DNA from: Saxidomus purpurata
Lineage: Eukaryota > Mollusca > Bivalvia > Venerida > Veneridae
Length of the DNA: 64,000 nt
Direction: 5' to 3'
NCBI GenBank assembly: GCA_022818135.1
Contig: JAFMSR010000001.1
Location: forward strand, 2,827,167-2,891,166
How positions within the stretch are numbered: position 1 is the stretch's first letter; each line of letters starts with the position of its first letter. Below the pieces are notes generated by a model that worked only from the letters and a program-made list of their open reading frames with translations, was not told the origin of the DNA and ran no database searches. Below are positions 36,345 through 48,700 of this stretch, one piece after another. The translations under genes and the position numbers were made by a program.

Positions 36345-36564
36345 CTGTACCAAATGCATAAACATTTTACGACAAACATCATCTAAATTTATATTAATTC
36401 ACCCACTCAAAACTGCACAATCTCTCAGATGCCTTGTGAATGAATGACCCATAGTCAAAACATTCAAAGAGTGTTGTCACAATTGTATTGTAAAAGGCGG
36501 GTCAGACAGGGTATAAGCCATGAGGTTCGAAAATGTTAGAAAGACGACACATTAAATTATTTTA

Positions 36565-37010
36565 TTTTATGTTTTTCAGTGAATTATAGAGTTTTCTCAG
36601 TGAAATAAAAGTGATAATCCACAGTTTTGAAACAGTGGATTACCATTTTTATTTTTCACTGTTTTGCAATCTTTAACCCGGATTTACGTCAAAAGATACC
36701 GAGCTTAATTAATGCTGGAAACCAGCGACGATGACGTCGTTTAAATGACGTCATTTGCGCTATGTTTCTGGTGACGTTTCCCGCGATTTTCGATATTTTG
36801 TAGAAACAAGCTCAATAAAAAGTAGAGTTCTAACCATAAAATAAACAGGAAAATTGTTGGTATCGGTGTTCACGTTAATTTCACTCGTGAACACCAAAAG
36901 TTGTTATTTTCACTCGTGGCTGCGCCACTCGTGAAAATATCACTTTTGGTGCCCACTCGGTGAAATTATAACGTGATCTTACACCGAAACCAACAATTAT
37001 CCTCTATATC
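36565..37010. repeat. Second copy of the TTGGTGTTCACGAG-type element
   Basis: The better-preserved copy: motifs CTCGTGAACACCAAAAG, CACTCGTGGCTGCGCCACTC and AAATATCACTTTTGGTGCCC show an internally mirrored structure. It is about 75 bp longer than the copy at 32795 because of an additional block near 36670-36780 that includes GACGATGACGTCGTTTAAAT. Confidence 0.65.
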
Positions 37011-37504
37011 TCACCAAAATGATAAACAGTTGTCAATGATAAACGTCGTCGTCGAAAATTGCAAACAACATTGAGGAAATCTATGTAACCTTTCGTTTAT
37101 AAATAAAGTGCATCTCTCACCCTCTGTCGAGTAAATAAATAAATTGTAATCCTGCACATGTTCAAGAAAATAATAAAGTAAAAATAAAATGCAAACGATA
37201 CAAATTACAAATCTTGAACTAACTCAAAACCACGCGAATTGAGCCTTACGATTGGTCGAGATCTGAGATGCTGCGAGCTTGCATGCAAAGATTACATGAT
37301 ATGATGCAGAACTGACCACGGTCACGTGTAAATATAAGCTTGGCAGGGATTAACTTTATTCTTATCCGACCTATATATGACAAAGCACCAGGAAGTAAGT
37401 GGGTGGCTATCTATTCCTATACATGTATAATGTATATCAGGTTTTAAGTACACTGCTATCTGCGAAACATAAACGAATTTATATACATTATATACATATA
37501 AATT

Positions 37505-37670
37505 ATGATTTGAAGGTAAAGGCTTACTGTCATTGTCTTGATTCCAAATCCTGCGGTAGGTCCAAATATAATTTTACCATCATTTTCCTTTTTTACTTTT
37601 CCCCTTCCAAATGAGGATGTCTAGATTTTTGAAAGGGACGTCCATGTCTTTAAGAAGCGTCAGTAACCAA
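37505..37670 (-). pseudogene. Inverted partial copy of the HExxH gene fragment
   Basis: The reverse complement matches 38880-39030, covering the block that translates as ENDGKIIFGPTAGFG then (T/I)KTMT(I/V)SLYL. The differences between the two copies in that frame are one silent and two conservative changes. The HEISH region itself is not in this fragment. Confidence 0.6.
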
Positions 37671-38469
37671 TCAGTATTTTACTTTTAGTGACACTTTTTG
37701 AGATAGGGTCATAAACAATATAACTGGCAAAAATCTTTTATTTGAACCCATGGTTTTCATTTAATTTAAAGTTATCGCTTAAGCATGGGTACCATTGGAC
37801 AGATATTTTTTTTCTGATTTCAAAATACTATGATTAATAAGTCTAGAGATACTGAAGTTTAAAATTGTATATACTGTGCAAGGATTATCCATCTTATTGA
37901 GGTTATATCCCCTTAATATATTTCAAGAGTAAAACTTAAAACTCACATAACTTTGGTATTTTTTAAGCGATTTTGATGATTGTGGTATCAAATGAAAGCT
38001 CAGAAAGTGTACTTTGTAAAATTGCATTTAGAAGAGTAGTTAATCAGGCGTAACGTTTTATTATTTTTATTTTTGACCATATAAGTTCGTGTTTGGTATC
38101 AAATGAAAAAGCTTGACCAGTTTTATATACTTGATTTTACCGACTGACATGAGAAATTACTCATGCGCCAATTTATTAATTTTGTTTAGTTTACTGTTTA
38201 GTAAAGTCACGCTTGGTTAACTCTGCATGTTCTAACTGGCATAAACGATTACTACGAACTCTATTGAGTTATTGGCTCAAACCGGAAGTAAAGTCACTCA
38301 AGCGTAAAATACTGACAATAAATCAGAGTAAAAGGTTAATATCATATATAAAATTGTTAAAGAATTGTTCACTCTTTATATGGAATTCAGCTTGCAAATA
38401 TGTTCAAATCATTCAGTGAAATTTCTTGTAATTTCAACATTCTGCATATCTTTTTATGGGAGGTATTAG

Positions 38470-38687
38470 CTATGCTTAACACAGCAGGCTACGGATACCA
38501 AAAATTTGGCAAAAGCAATGTGAACATAAAAACTAACCAAGAAAACGTAGAAGTAAAAGAAAAAGAACGTGTGCTGTGTAGAATATGAAAAGTTTGCAAG
38601 CACTTTGTGTTGTAACAATAATCCAACAGAATGGAAATATAACCCTAAAACAGTTGCAGTGGACCAAGCAGTAAAAAAACAAATAAG
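38470..38687 (+). pseudogene. Coding-like block with splice donor, frame broken
   Basis: Two overlapping frames look protein-like: an upstream one around NTAGYGYQKFGKSNVN, and a downstream one reading VEYEKFASTLCCNNNPTEWK and ending KTVAVDQAVKKQIR, directly before an AATAAG|GTAAGG donor. They are out of frame with each other across an A-rich stretch near 38555, so either a frameshift or an assembly indel separates them. Position and orientation suggest it belonged to the same gene as 38870-39201. Confidence 0.4.
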
Positions 38688-38869
38688 GTAAGGGCATTTT
38701 TTCTTTGTGTTTCTTCTATTTTTCTCCGTAATTATTCTTCATTACCTGGCATGAACAAACTGAATATAACCGAGTCTGCTATCATTTTGCTTGGTTGCGT
38801 TCTATACTTCCAAAATGTTTTCGTATAGATGTTCTTACTGGCATACGTGTTTTCTATTTTAAGGTTATG

Positions 38870-39201
38870 TCTTTGTTATTGACGCTACTTAAAGCCATGG
38901 ACGTCCCTTTCAAAAATCTAAACATCCTCATTTGGAAGGGAAAAAGTAAACAAAGGAAAATGATGGTAAAATTATATTTGGACCAACCGCAGGATTTGGA
39001 ACCAAGACAATGACAATAAGCCTTTACCTTCAAAGGCATGTGTCAGATATTCATTTTCTTGAAACATTAATACATGAAATTTCACATGCCATAGCCATAG
39101 AAGATCATGCTGACGACCATGAAAGTAAATGGCAAAAACACTTGCGTATAGGCAACGTGTATTATAAATATGTACATAAAGAACATCCCGGTCCTAGATA
39201 G
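38870..39201 (+). pseudogene. HExxH (SprT-like?) metalloprotease fragment
   Basis: The first part, after TTCTATTTTAAG, encodes LLKAMDVPFKNLNILIWKGK. A frame change near 38945 then gives ENDGKIIFGPTAGFG, continuing to TMTISLYLQRHVSDIHFLE and LIHEISHAIAIEDHADDHES with KWQKHL, and ending at TAG 39199. HEISH with a third histidine and a tryptophan downstream fits the zinc-site layout of SprT-like proteases (HExxH...H..W). The family assignment is an inference from the motif alone. The frame change, the short length and the extra copies at 29820 and 37505 argue for a decayed, repeat-borne copy. Confidence 0.45.
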
Positions 39202-40151
39202 TGAAAGGCACAATTTGTTAACAGCAGCTAAGGGAATAAATTGCTGTGATACATTAATTGATAATATATGTCTTAAATTATATTCAAAATGGCCGCCGCG
39301 AACTTTCGGTGATGTCATTCAACATGTCCGGCGCGCTGTGACGTCATTCAAAATGGCTGGCGCGCTGTGACGTCATTCAAAATGGCCGCTGCGCATGCGC
39401 AGTTGGTGACGCCAAACCGGCCCCTATACTACTCCGTGTGATATTTGGCGCACTCCTACTGCATAAAGATTGAATTCGACAATAATTTGTGCTATGGAAT
39501 TTAGCCATCCATCTCTTTAATATACTCAAAATCGCACCGGTCATCTTTTTTAAGATAGTTCTAGTTTGTATGTTAACGTGCAATATCAAACCATACTAGT
39601 GGGAACATTTTCTTATTTACATCATGGGACAATATACATAATTATATATGTCCGTCTGTTTGATTGTACGTTTGGCTGAAGGTCAATCATCCTGTTACAG
39701 TATGTCCAGCTTTAATCTTCGTTTTGTATAAGAATGAATTATTATCTAAGCATCAACTTTTCTCACTGGATACATTCCAATCAACACTGAATTTGCATGC
39801 AAGCTGCTAAAAAATTTTCAATTTGGAATTTGGTTCTCAGGGGAACTTGTTGGGCCATCATGGCTCTGTTGCTATACTCATGCATGCTACCCATGCGGCA
39901 AAACGCATTGGTTGCTTTTTTAAGGTATTTGAATAAATTTAGATTTAATCCGATGTTTCATTTAAATCTTTTATGGACCCCAAAAAATACATTTACCGGG
40001 AAGGGAAAACGTAACGCCAGATTGAAATTATTTCGACTGAAATAAAGTTTGTAAATATACATTGAAGTCGATACAATTTTCAGCTAAGAGCAATTTCACA
40101 GGGTATTAAGAAATAATAAATATCAATCCTAAATAATCCAATATAATTATT

Positions 40152-40548
40152 AGTTTAAACATATTTTATTCCCAAATATATACAATCGTACATACAGATT
40201 GACAGATACATAATTGTACACAGAGAAAAGGATAAGAATGAAAGACAATACTGTCTTATTAGATTCTTCTCCTTAACAAGACTTCTTAGTAAATCGACGC
40301 TCAATAAAACGTTTTTTTAGTAAAGTTGGGGATTATGTGTTAAATTTAAGGATGAATAATAAGCCTGAAATGTACAGCATCGAAGGACATGCATCTTTGT
40401 CACCATAGTATGATGAAATTCAAAAATCACTGAGGGATTTAGAAGAAGAGACAGAAAAGAGAGAAGAAGTAAGAAAGAAACATCTCAAGCATGAATATGA
40501 ATTATGTGAATCGCTTGGTATCACGTATATTGCATTTCCAAACAGGTT
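40152..40548 (+). mobile_element. 397-bp insertion with 13-bp target duplication and a coding-like end
   Basis: CAATATAATTATT occurs at 40139-40151 and 40549-40561, while copy 1 has it once (2295-2307) with no insert. The 3' part, from about 40410, reads as a protein-like segment, YDEIQKSLRDLEEETEKREE continuing to ELCESLGITYIAFPNR. It is charged and helical, with one in-frame stop just before it. This could be a captured host exon or a retroposed piece. No poly(A) tail is seen on the plus strand. The alternative is deletion between the 13-bp repeats in copy 1. Confidence 0.6.
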
Positions 40549-42904
40549 CAATATAATTATTGGCGTATCCAGTATAAGTTATTTGAGCAGAATTGAAAAC
40601 AATATTGAAATATAGAAAAATGAAAACAATGTCTTTGGTTTCATTGGTTGAAACGATGCTGGTAACAGTTTAATAAATATAAATATCAAAACGACAGCTG
40701 CATTTTTGTCTCATAGTTGCAGAAATATCACGCAATAAATGTCTTGCGCAAAACAGTATAAGAAAACTAACTAGACTTTAAGAGCTTCATTTAGTAATAA
40801 TATGATATGAAATGTGAATTTGAGACCTACAAAATCACGGCTGTAATATTTGTATGTTTTTTCCCCTAAATGATCTTTCCGGTAAATAAGAGGACTATCA
40901 AAGTAATAAACAGGCATTTAAAAGTTTTAGGTTACCCTACTTTCCGAATCAAATAAATGCTCGCATTACTTTAAAAACACACATTTTATTTTCAATTTTG
41001 GCTCAGTATCTATAATATGCCACTTACAAAGTATCGTATATCGTATATTAGGGTTTTATTTCCCACATGACCAACGCCCCCAGAAGAGGTATGTTATTTT
41101 AGGTTTCGGAGGATAGTGCAAGATACAGAAAGCGTCCCAATTCCATTCCATGGTACATTTTATTATGTTGCTCGTTCACGAACAAAGACAGAATGGAAAT
41201 AAAGGAACTAAAAACATAGTTTACAATGCTATCATTAAACTCTTGTTTCGTTTAACTGTATCAGATACATACATTGTGCTTTGAAAAATATCTGTAAAGG
41301 CACGAGGGTGTCTTGCAGTAAATCTCCGAATTTTTAAATTCCATTTAAATATTTTTGTAGCGGTATAATCTATGTTTTAGTCCCTTTATTTCCTTTGAGT
41401 CTGTCACACAGAGGTAACTGGTAACTTTACCTTTGACCAACTGGCCCCAATAACAGTAAGGATCATCTACTTATTAAGACCAATCATCCTTTGAAGTTTG
41501 AAGACTGCGGGTGTTGTAAATTTCAAGATATTGTGCTGAAGCGATTTCAAGTTCAAGGTACTGTGACCGTGACCAAATGATCCCTAAAACAAGAGGCCCA
41601 GTATCGTTCTACTGGACTGACTGGACTGTCCTGAGTAAATTTTGTGAAACTGTTTTGGAATGTTATCAAGGAAAGGCTAACAGTTATTCTATGAAGTTTA
41701 AAGGTGATTAAGATCTCAAGATATTGAACGGATAAGATTATCGAAGTTGGGGCTACTGTAATCTTGACTTGCGACTCACTGACCTCAAAAATAATAGAGA
41801 ACATTAAAGGTTACATGAAACCTTCTTGGCAAGTTTGATGAAAGTTGAATGAAAATTGTAACCTGTATAGCATTTTCAAAGAAAACCTAACGAAGCTCAC
41901 TGTGACCTTACCCTTTGGCCCATTTACCATCTACATGTTGCATGCAACCTTCCGAGCAAGTTTGATAAAGTTGAATGAAAATTGTGACCTGCAGAGAGTT
42001 ATATCAAGTTCACCGACAGACGGACCAAAGATGGACAAATCACCAAAACGGATCGTCTACAGGTTGCGGTCACCCTTTAGGGCAAGTTTCATGAAAGTCA
42101 ATTGAAAATTGTGACATGGAGAATATTTTCAAGGAAAGGATAACGGATAGACGGACGGACAACAGACAAATCACCATGGATAAAAATGAAACAAGAGCAT
42201 CGGTAACACAGGTGGATGCTCTCCGAAGCCTGCATTTTCGGATGAACAGCAAACAAGTTCTGTTCTGGTAAATGAAAACTTAAATTTCAATTTATTTACA
42301 TAAACAAACTGTAGAAATTCATTATAAAAAATGTGTGAAAAAGGTGTAATGCAATCATAGGCCAAACAAAATTATGAATCTCAAACATAGTACTTCCTTT
42401 CAATATCTTCTTTTATTGTACTAAATATCAAGCTATATTCCCTAAAAACAAAATTTTGCATGATAAAGGGTGATCATACAAGGCAAGGTATAGTTAATGT
42501 TATTAGACACTGTACTTCCTCTAAATATCTTCAATCACTATGTATAGTATCAAGTGAATTTGTTTATGGCCTAGACATTATGCCAACAATTATTATAGTT
42601 TGGTGAAGATCGGACGAACACTTTTCGACATAGAGAGCGGACAGGGCTTATTTTGGTTAAATTCGAGGGTCATAATTCAAAAGTGCCTTGGGCGATTTGG
42701 CTGGTTATCAAACTTGGCCCAGATTCTATGCCCACAAACGTATTCAGCAAGTTGGTGAAGATCGGATGAAAAATATTCGACAAAGAGAGCGGACACGGCC
42801 AATTTGGCAAAGTCGGGGTAATTCAAGGGCCATAATCCAAAAGTGGCTGAGGCGATCCGGCGATCAAATGAAAACTGTCCGAGATAAAGAACGGACAATG
42901 TGTG

Positions 42905-44150
42905 GACGCCGCGAGCCCGCTGTTGTTCCCATAAAACATTCTTATGAGCTTATAAAAACTAAATCTAAAGGTCAGAACGAGGCTTTCCTAAGACTTGAGC
43001 TGGTGACCTAGTTTTTGAACCATGATGACCCATATTTGAACTAGATTTAGACTTTAACCAGGCAATCATTCTGACATAGTTTCATGAAGATTCAATGAAA
43101 AGAGATTTGACGTGGTAACCTAGTTTTCCATCTCAGATGACCTAAATTTCAAATCGACCTAGACTACATCAAGACGATCATTCTGACCATGATTACTAAA
43201 AATATATTATAAAATGCAGTCTTTATTGCATAAACATTGCTTTTCTAAGCTTTAACATAGTGATTTAGTTTTAGGCTTGAGATGATGCATTTTCGAAATC
43301 AATGTAGATTTTATCAAGATAATGATTCTAGTTTCATGAAGATCCGGTGAAATATGAAGCTTCTTTTACACATATAAGGGTTTTCTTACATTTGACCTGG
43401 TAACCGAGTTTATGACGCAATATGATTCATACTTAAACTCAACCTGGATTTTAACAAGGCTATCAACCTGAAAAAGTTTATGAAAATCCAATAAAAATGC
43501 AGCCTTCTTTTGCATACACAGGATTTATCTAGCATTTGACCTGGTGACCTAGTTATTGACTATGTAACTCATATTCAAATTCGATCTAGATTTCATTAAG
43601 ACACTGAAGACACTTAATCCTATGAAGTTGACAAGGTTGACGATGATCCAACAACAATGCAGTCTCTATTCCATACTTAAGGTTTTACTGTAGCTGGTTA
43701 CCTAGATTTTGAATCGAGATAACCGATTTTCGGACATGACCGAGACTTTGCCAAAATACTCATTCTGACAAAGTTCCACGAATACCTAATGAAAAATGAA
43801 GAATATATTTCTATGATTTACCCTGGTGACCTATGTTTTGACCAGAGATGACCCCTATTCAATCTCAACCTAGAATTAACCAAGCCATTGATTCTGAAAA
43901 GGTTCACGAAGATCCAATGAAAAATGCAGCCTCTATTGCATACATAAGGTTTTCGTATAATTTGACCTTGTGACCTAGATGTTGACCCAAGATGACCCAT
44001 ATACGAGCTCGACCTATAGTTTATCAAGACAGTTATTCTGATCAAGCTTCATGAAAAACCATTGAAAGTATGAACAGACAAATGATAAACAGACAACGGT
44101 CCTCAAGCGATCACAATAGCTTACCTTGAGCACTTTATGCTCAGGTGATC
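42905..44150 (+). repeat. Pearl-like tandem array, duplicon B copy 2
   Basis: Counterpart of 6190-7425, with the same series of units and the same CACAATAGCTTACC...GAGCACTTTATGCTCAGGTGA ending. The hairpin is better preserved here than in copy 1. Confidence 0.65.
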
Positions 44151-44154
44151 CAAA

Positions 44155-44600
44155 AAGAGACATAATTCAACAATGGGGTAAGCTTCCTCTTAATGACCTC
44201 TATCAGTGTATGAAATATCAAATCAACCCTTTATATATGTTTCAACGTACGTTCCGGGCAAGCTTTATACATAAAAAGGTAGGGTCAGCTAGAGTTATGA
44301 CTCTTTGTCACTGCACTTCCTCACAATCAGCTTTATCATTTTGTGAACTATCAAGTCAATCCCTTATATGTTTGTGAGTTATGCTCCGGTCAAGCTTTTT
44401 ACATAAGGGGGAATAATTTAAAAATAGGGTTAGCTAGAGTAATAGTTCCGTGTCGCTGCACTTCCTGCCAATGACCTCTATCACTGTGTGAAGTATCAGC
44501 TCAATTTCTCCAATACCTTTCTTCAAGGTATGCTCCAGACAGACAGACTGACGGACAAAAGGATATTGGGGCTTCTATATACCCCCTTCACAGAGCATAA
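44155..44600 (+). repeat. Second tandem family ending ATATACCCCC
   Basis: About three units carry GCACTTCCT, a TCA(A)TGACCTCTATCA block and GTATCAA(G)TCAAT, then AGACAGACAGACTGACGGAC and TATATACCCCC. The ending and the CACTGCACTTCCTC motif link it to the array at 55640-56590. Confidence 0.6.
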
Positions 44601-44984
44601 AAACATAGGTCCCTACTACTTAGAAAATTAAGCACTCCCTAATTTGACATTGCAGTATGACCCCTCTCATATATGTGACATTGCATAACTGTCATACCTT
44701 CACAACACTATAAATGTCAGCCTGTAAAATAAAATAAAATATTTCGCAATGGAAATAGTGAGACTACAATCATGTAGCTCAGTGTTTAAAAACTGGAAAA
44801 ATGACTACACACATCTATGTAGATTACACCAAATCAATAAATACATGTACACACATCTCCATGTTACACATAACCTTCTGCACTAATGTAAGAAGAACCA
44901 TCAAAGAAAGATATGGTTAATTCACGGAAAGACAATACATGAACAAGAGGGCCAAGATGGCCTAATATCGCTCACCTGCGACTT

Positions 44985-45790
44985 ATAACAATATGTGACC
45001 CAACTTTAACCCTAAACTATACATCATAAACACAAACATTCTGTACAAAAAAACTTTTGACCAATTTACATGATGATTGGGTTGTAAATGTCACCTGTAT
45101 GACATACACAAGGTTTTCAACCAGGTGACCTAGTTTTTAATCCTAAATGACTCATATTCGAACTCGATTTATCAAGGTAATCATACTGACCAAGTTTCAT
45201 GAAGATAGAATGAAATCTGCAACCTATATTTTATACACAAGGCTTTTCTATGGTTTGATCCCCTGACCTAGTTTTTGACCCTAGATGACCCATGTTTGAA
45301 CTCGACCTTAATTTCATCAACACAATCATACTGACCAAGTTTCAGGAAGCTAGAATAATAAATGCAACCTCTATTGCATACACATGGTAATTCTATGATT
45401 TGACCCCGTGACCTAGTTTTTGACCCCAGATGACCCATATTCGATCTTGACCTAGATTTTATCAAGGCAATCATACTGACCAAGTTTCATGAAGATCCAA
45501 TGAAAAATGCAACCTCTATTGCATATACAAGGTTTTTTCTATGATTTGACCCTGTGACCTAGTTTTTTTCCCCAGATGACCTATGTTCGATCTCGACCTA
45601 GATTTTATCAAGGCAGTCATACTGACCAAGTTTTATGAAAATCCAGTGAAAAATGCCGCTTCTATTGTATACACAAGGTAAAATTTGGACAGACAGACGA
45701 CGGACAACAGGAGAGGGACAAACAGCCGGCGGGACAACACAGTCACAATAGCTCACCTTTGAACACTTCGTGCTAAGGTGAGCTAAAAAT
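44985..45790 (+). repeat. Pearl-like array of 138-146-bp units with perfect terminal hairpin
   Basis: GACCTAGTTTTT starts at 45127, 45265, 45410 and 45556, giving periods of 138, 145 and 146. After the array come ACAGACAGACGACGGACAAC and the terminal hairpin AGCTCACCTT...AAGGTGAGCT (about 45749-45785), with perfect 10-bp arms followed by AAAAA. Confidence 0.75.
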
Positions 45791-45794
45791 AAAG

Positions 45795-48700
45795 TAAACT
45801 TATATATGACCAGCGACACGGGAAAATGGGCCTTCGGACAAAATACTTGGAAACTAGCTTTCTTGTATATTTTGAATAAACAATATTTCAATATCAATAT
45901 TGGAAACTTTCACTTACCTGAGTCCAGTACATACAAAACTACAACAGTTTCAAAAAGTATACCCAAGGCGTCATTTGTCATTCTAAAAATGACGTCACGT
46001 ACCACAATTTGACGTCAAAACTCACTTCAATTTACATTGGCAGTAAACTATTACGGTAATCATTTCCTAACAGCATCATTTATTTTTGGTTGCAACATTA
46101 TATACTCTTTCAATATATATCATATCTGGTGAACTATATCATGTCTTCTTTCCACGATATGCCTTTTTGCATAAGGTATAGCCAAAATAAAAAAAGAATA
46201 ATTTTAAATCGCTGTTGCCATAGTAATGGTCTTGGAGGATTTTGAAGGCAATAGTATGTTTCTGTTGAGGAAAATATAGTGGTTATCAGTTTTTAACATT
46301 GATTTTGCATTTAAAGAGGGTGACAAAAATGTAAATTTTATGGGTTTTTTTAATCAATTATTGTCGAATAATGTAACAAATGTCCGAAGGTACATTTTCG
46401 CACGTCGAAGGTCATATATGCCCCTTCTCGCCAAGGTACATAATGTACACACATTAAAAACAAAGAGTGTAGTCATTTTATCAATCTTTATTATAATGGA
46501 ACATATTATATTGAACAGATTATTTTCTCTATCACAGAAGATTGAAGAAAACTAGCAATGAAGTCACAAAAGAAACTTTCAAAAGTACACTGGATTTGAC
46601 TTTAAATCAAGACACTCTATATGTGTAATAAAATTTGAGGTCTGTCTAAAATGTATAGACATGCTTCAGCACGTACATGCCTTCCCCATTCTCAATTATT
46701 ACAGTCAACCCTGTGTTAAAGACCTTCTCCATAAAATGATAACTCTGCGAATACAGACCAGCAGGGAGAAAATATGTTAACTACAGTGGGAGCATCTTGG
46801 AAGTAAGACAAAATGTCAACAACAAAAAACTTTTTTATTCCCTTTTAGTAACAAATTTAACTGTTTACTTAGTGGTGAAATGGTTTCAAAGTTTTTCATA
46901 CAGTATGACTATCTTTTAATGTTAAGTCTGGTCTTAATCGGCTCAATCAGGAAATTGAAGTCTTTTTAGAATTATACCTATGATATAAATGCGCCTTAAG
47001 TAACAACCTACATTATGATTTAGTGCTACCTTGCCTTTTACCGTATTTGATTCAATCCATATTTGTTAAACATCATAAATTGTTCTACATGGTGCCTTCT
47101 GAAAACTTCCCGACTCAATAGCAAACATTGCTCATCATGACCAGATTCCAGTCATCTGCTATAAATAGACACAACGGTTGTATATCCCCTGGCTGTCTTT
47201 TTTCGCAAAGGTTTGATCCTTTGATCTTTTATCATAGTGAAATCACTGGGTATTCTTTTTAAATGATAGTTCAGATGATCTTATCAGACCAAAATAAAGT
47301 AATATTGTGGTTCTAATAATCTTACCGCAACTATTCTTTTGACCCTTAATTGTAATAATTCTTTGTTAGCCACAAGCAGAACTGGCCAGGCATCGTCAGA
47401 ACCTATGGTTATTTTCTTCCCCTTCTCTCCAGTCATTATTCAATTAAGTGACTAAATGTAATGAATAGCCTGGGTTACCGTGGAAATGAAGAGAGTAGAA
47501 TGACACTCTTTTCTATCTACCGTTACTTTTTCCTTGTAAAGCATGTTAACAAACCCAGAATATTACTTTACTGAAGCCTTGTATTTTACAAATTTAAATA
47601 CTAGAATATGTAAAATCACTCCACTGCACTCCATTTTGATCTGTCCATCAATTAAAAAAAAATCTATTTCTCAAAGTCTAAGCTGTTCTAGATTCGAGAT
47701 TAGCTGAAATAATACAATATATGGAAGAAAACTCATCGCTTTTGTCCGTGTAATATAAAATACATGATAAAAATAAAACAATTGAATAGAAAAAAGCAAC
47801 AACATTATGATATCAATGCATGAAACAGAATGCATATGTCTTGATAAGAAAATAGAATCAATTCACATAATTAAATATTTAAGCAACCTGAATGAGTACT
47901 ACTAGTTTTTATTTGTAAGAAGTGAAATTTAAAAAAAAATATCTTATAATCGAAACAACCCATAAATCAACAAAAAAATGTCTAAGTCTATATGATATGG
48001 CAAGAAATATCATGAAAATGCATCACAATGCACGTAAATTCTGAATATATTGAAATATGTTCTAAAAAAAATGTTTATCCCTTTATCCATCCAGTATATT
48101 TTTCATTATACATGTACAAGTAAAATTGCGAAATAAATGAGAAATAATTTCAAAACAGAATTAACTAGCACCTACTTCTTCTATAATTCAGTTGAGCCCT
48201 GCTATAGGCCTTTATGGTATCATTTTAATCCGTACTATTCAATTTTTGGCCTCATGGCAGAGCTGTAGCAGCATATAAGGTCTTTTTTTAACAGGAATGT
48301 TATGATATACATGTATATTTTTACAATGATAGAAATCAAGCGAGTATGATTTTATAAATTATAATATATATTTTCTGAAGTATTCAGGAGCTCTGTTGGT
48401 CCTAGAACTAGTGTAGTAATGCTGGATTTCATGCATGTAGTTTTGAGACTGAGGTATCACTTTTCAAATATAGATCAATATATGAACATGTTTTGTGATA
48501 TACTGTCCATCCCCCTTCCTAAACGACACATCCATAGAGCAACAACCTCCTTATAATAACACACATTTTCTTTCCCAGTGCATCAATTATATAAGGCATT
48601 GACCTCTCTAGAACAACACTTCTCTACTCCATATCTGTGTTCCCAAGGGTATTCACTCTTGAGAGTTTGCACTTAAACTGTCAGCTTTTGTAACAAAACA

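Larger units (their letters stand above)
39490..44940 (+). repeat. Duplicon B, copy 2
   Basis: Colinear with 1560-7445 in direct orientation. Unlike copy 1 it contains a 397-bp insertion (40152-40548) and an extra tandem-repeat block (about 44145-44905), and it lacks the sequence corresponding to 2905-4430. No intact gene. Confidence 0.7.
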
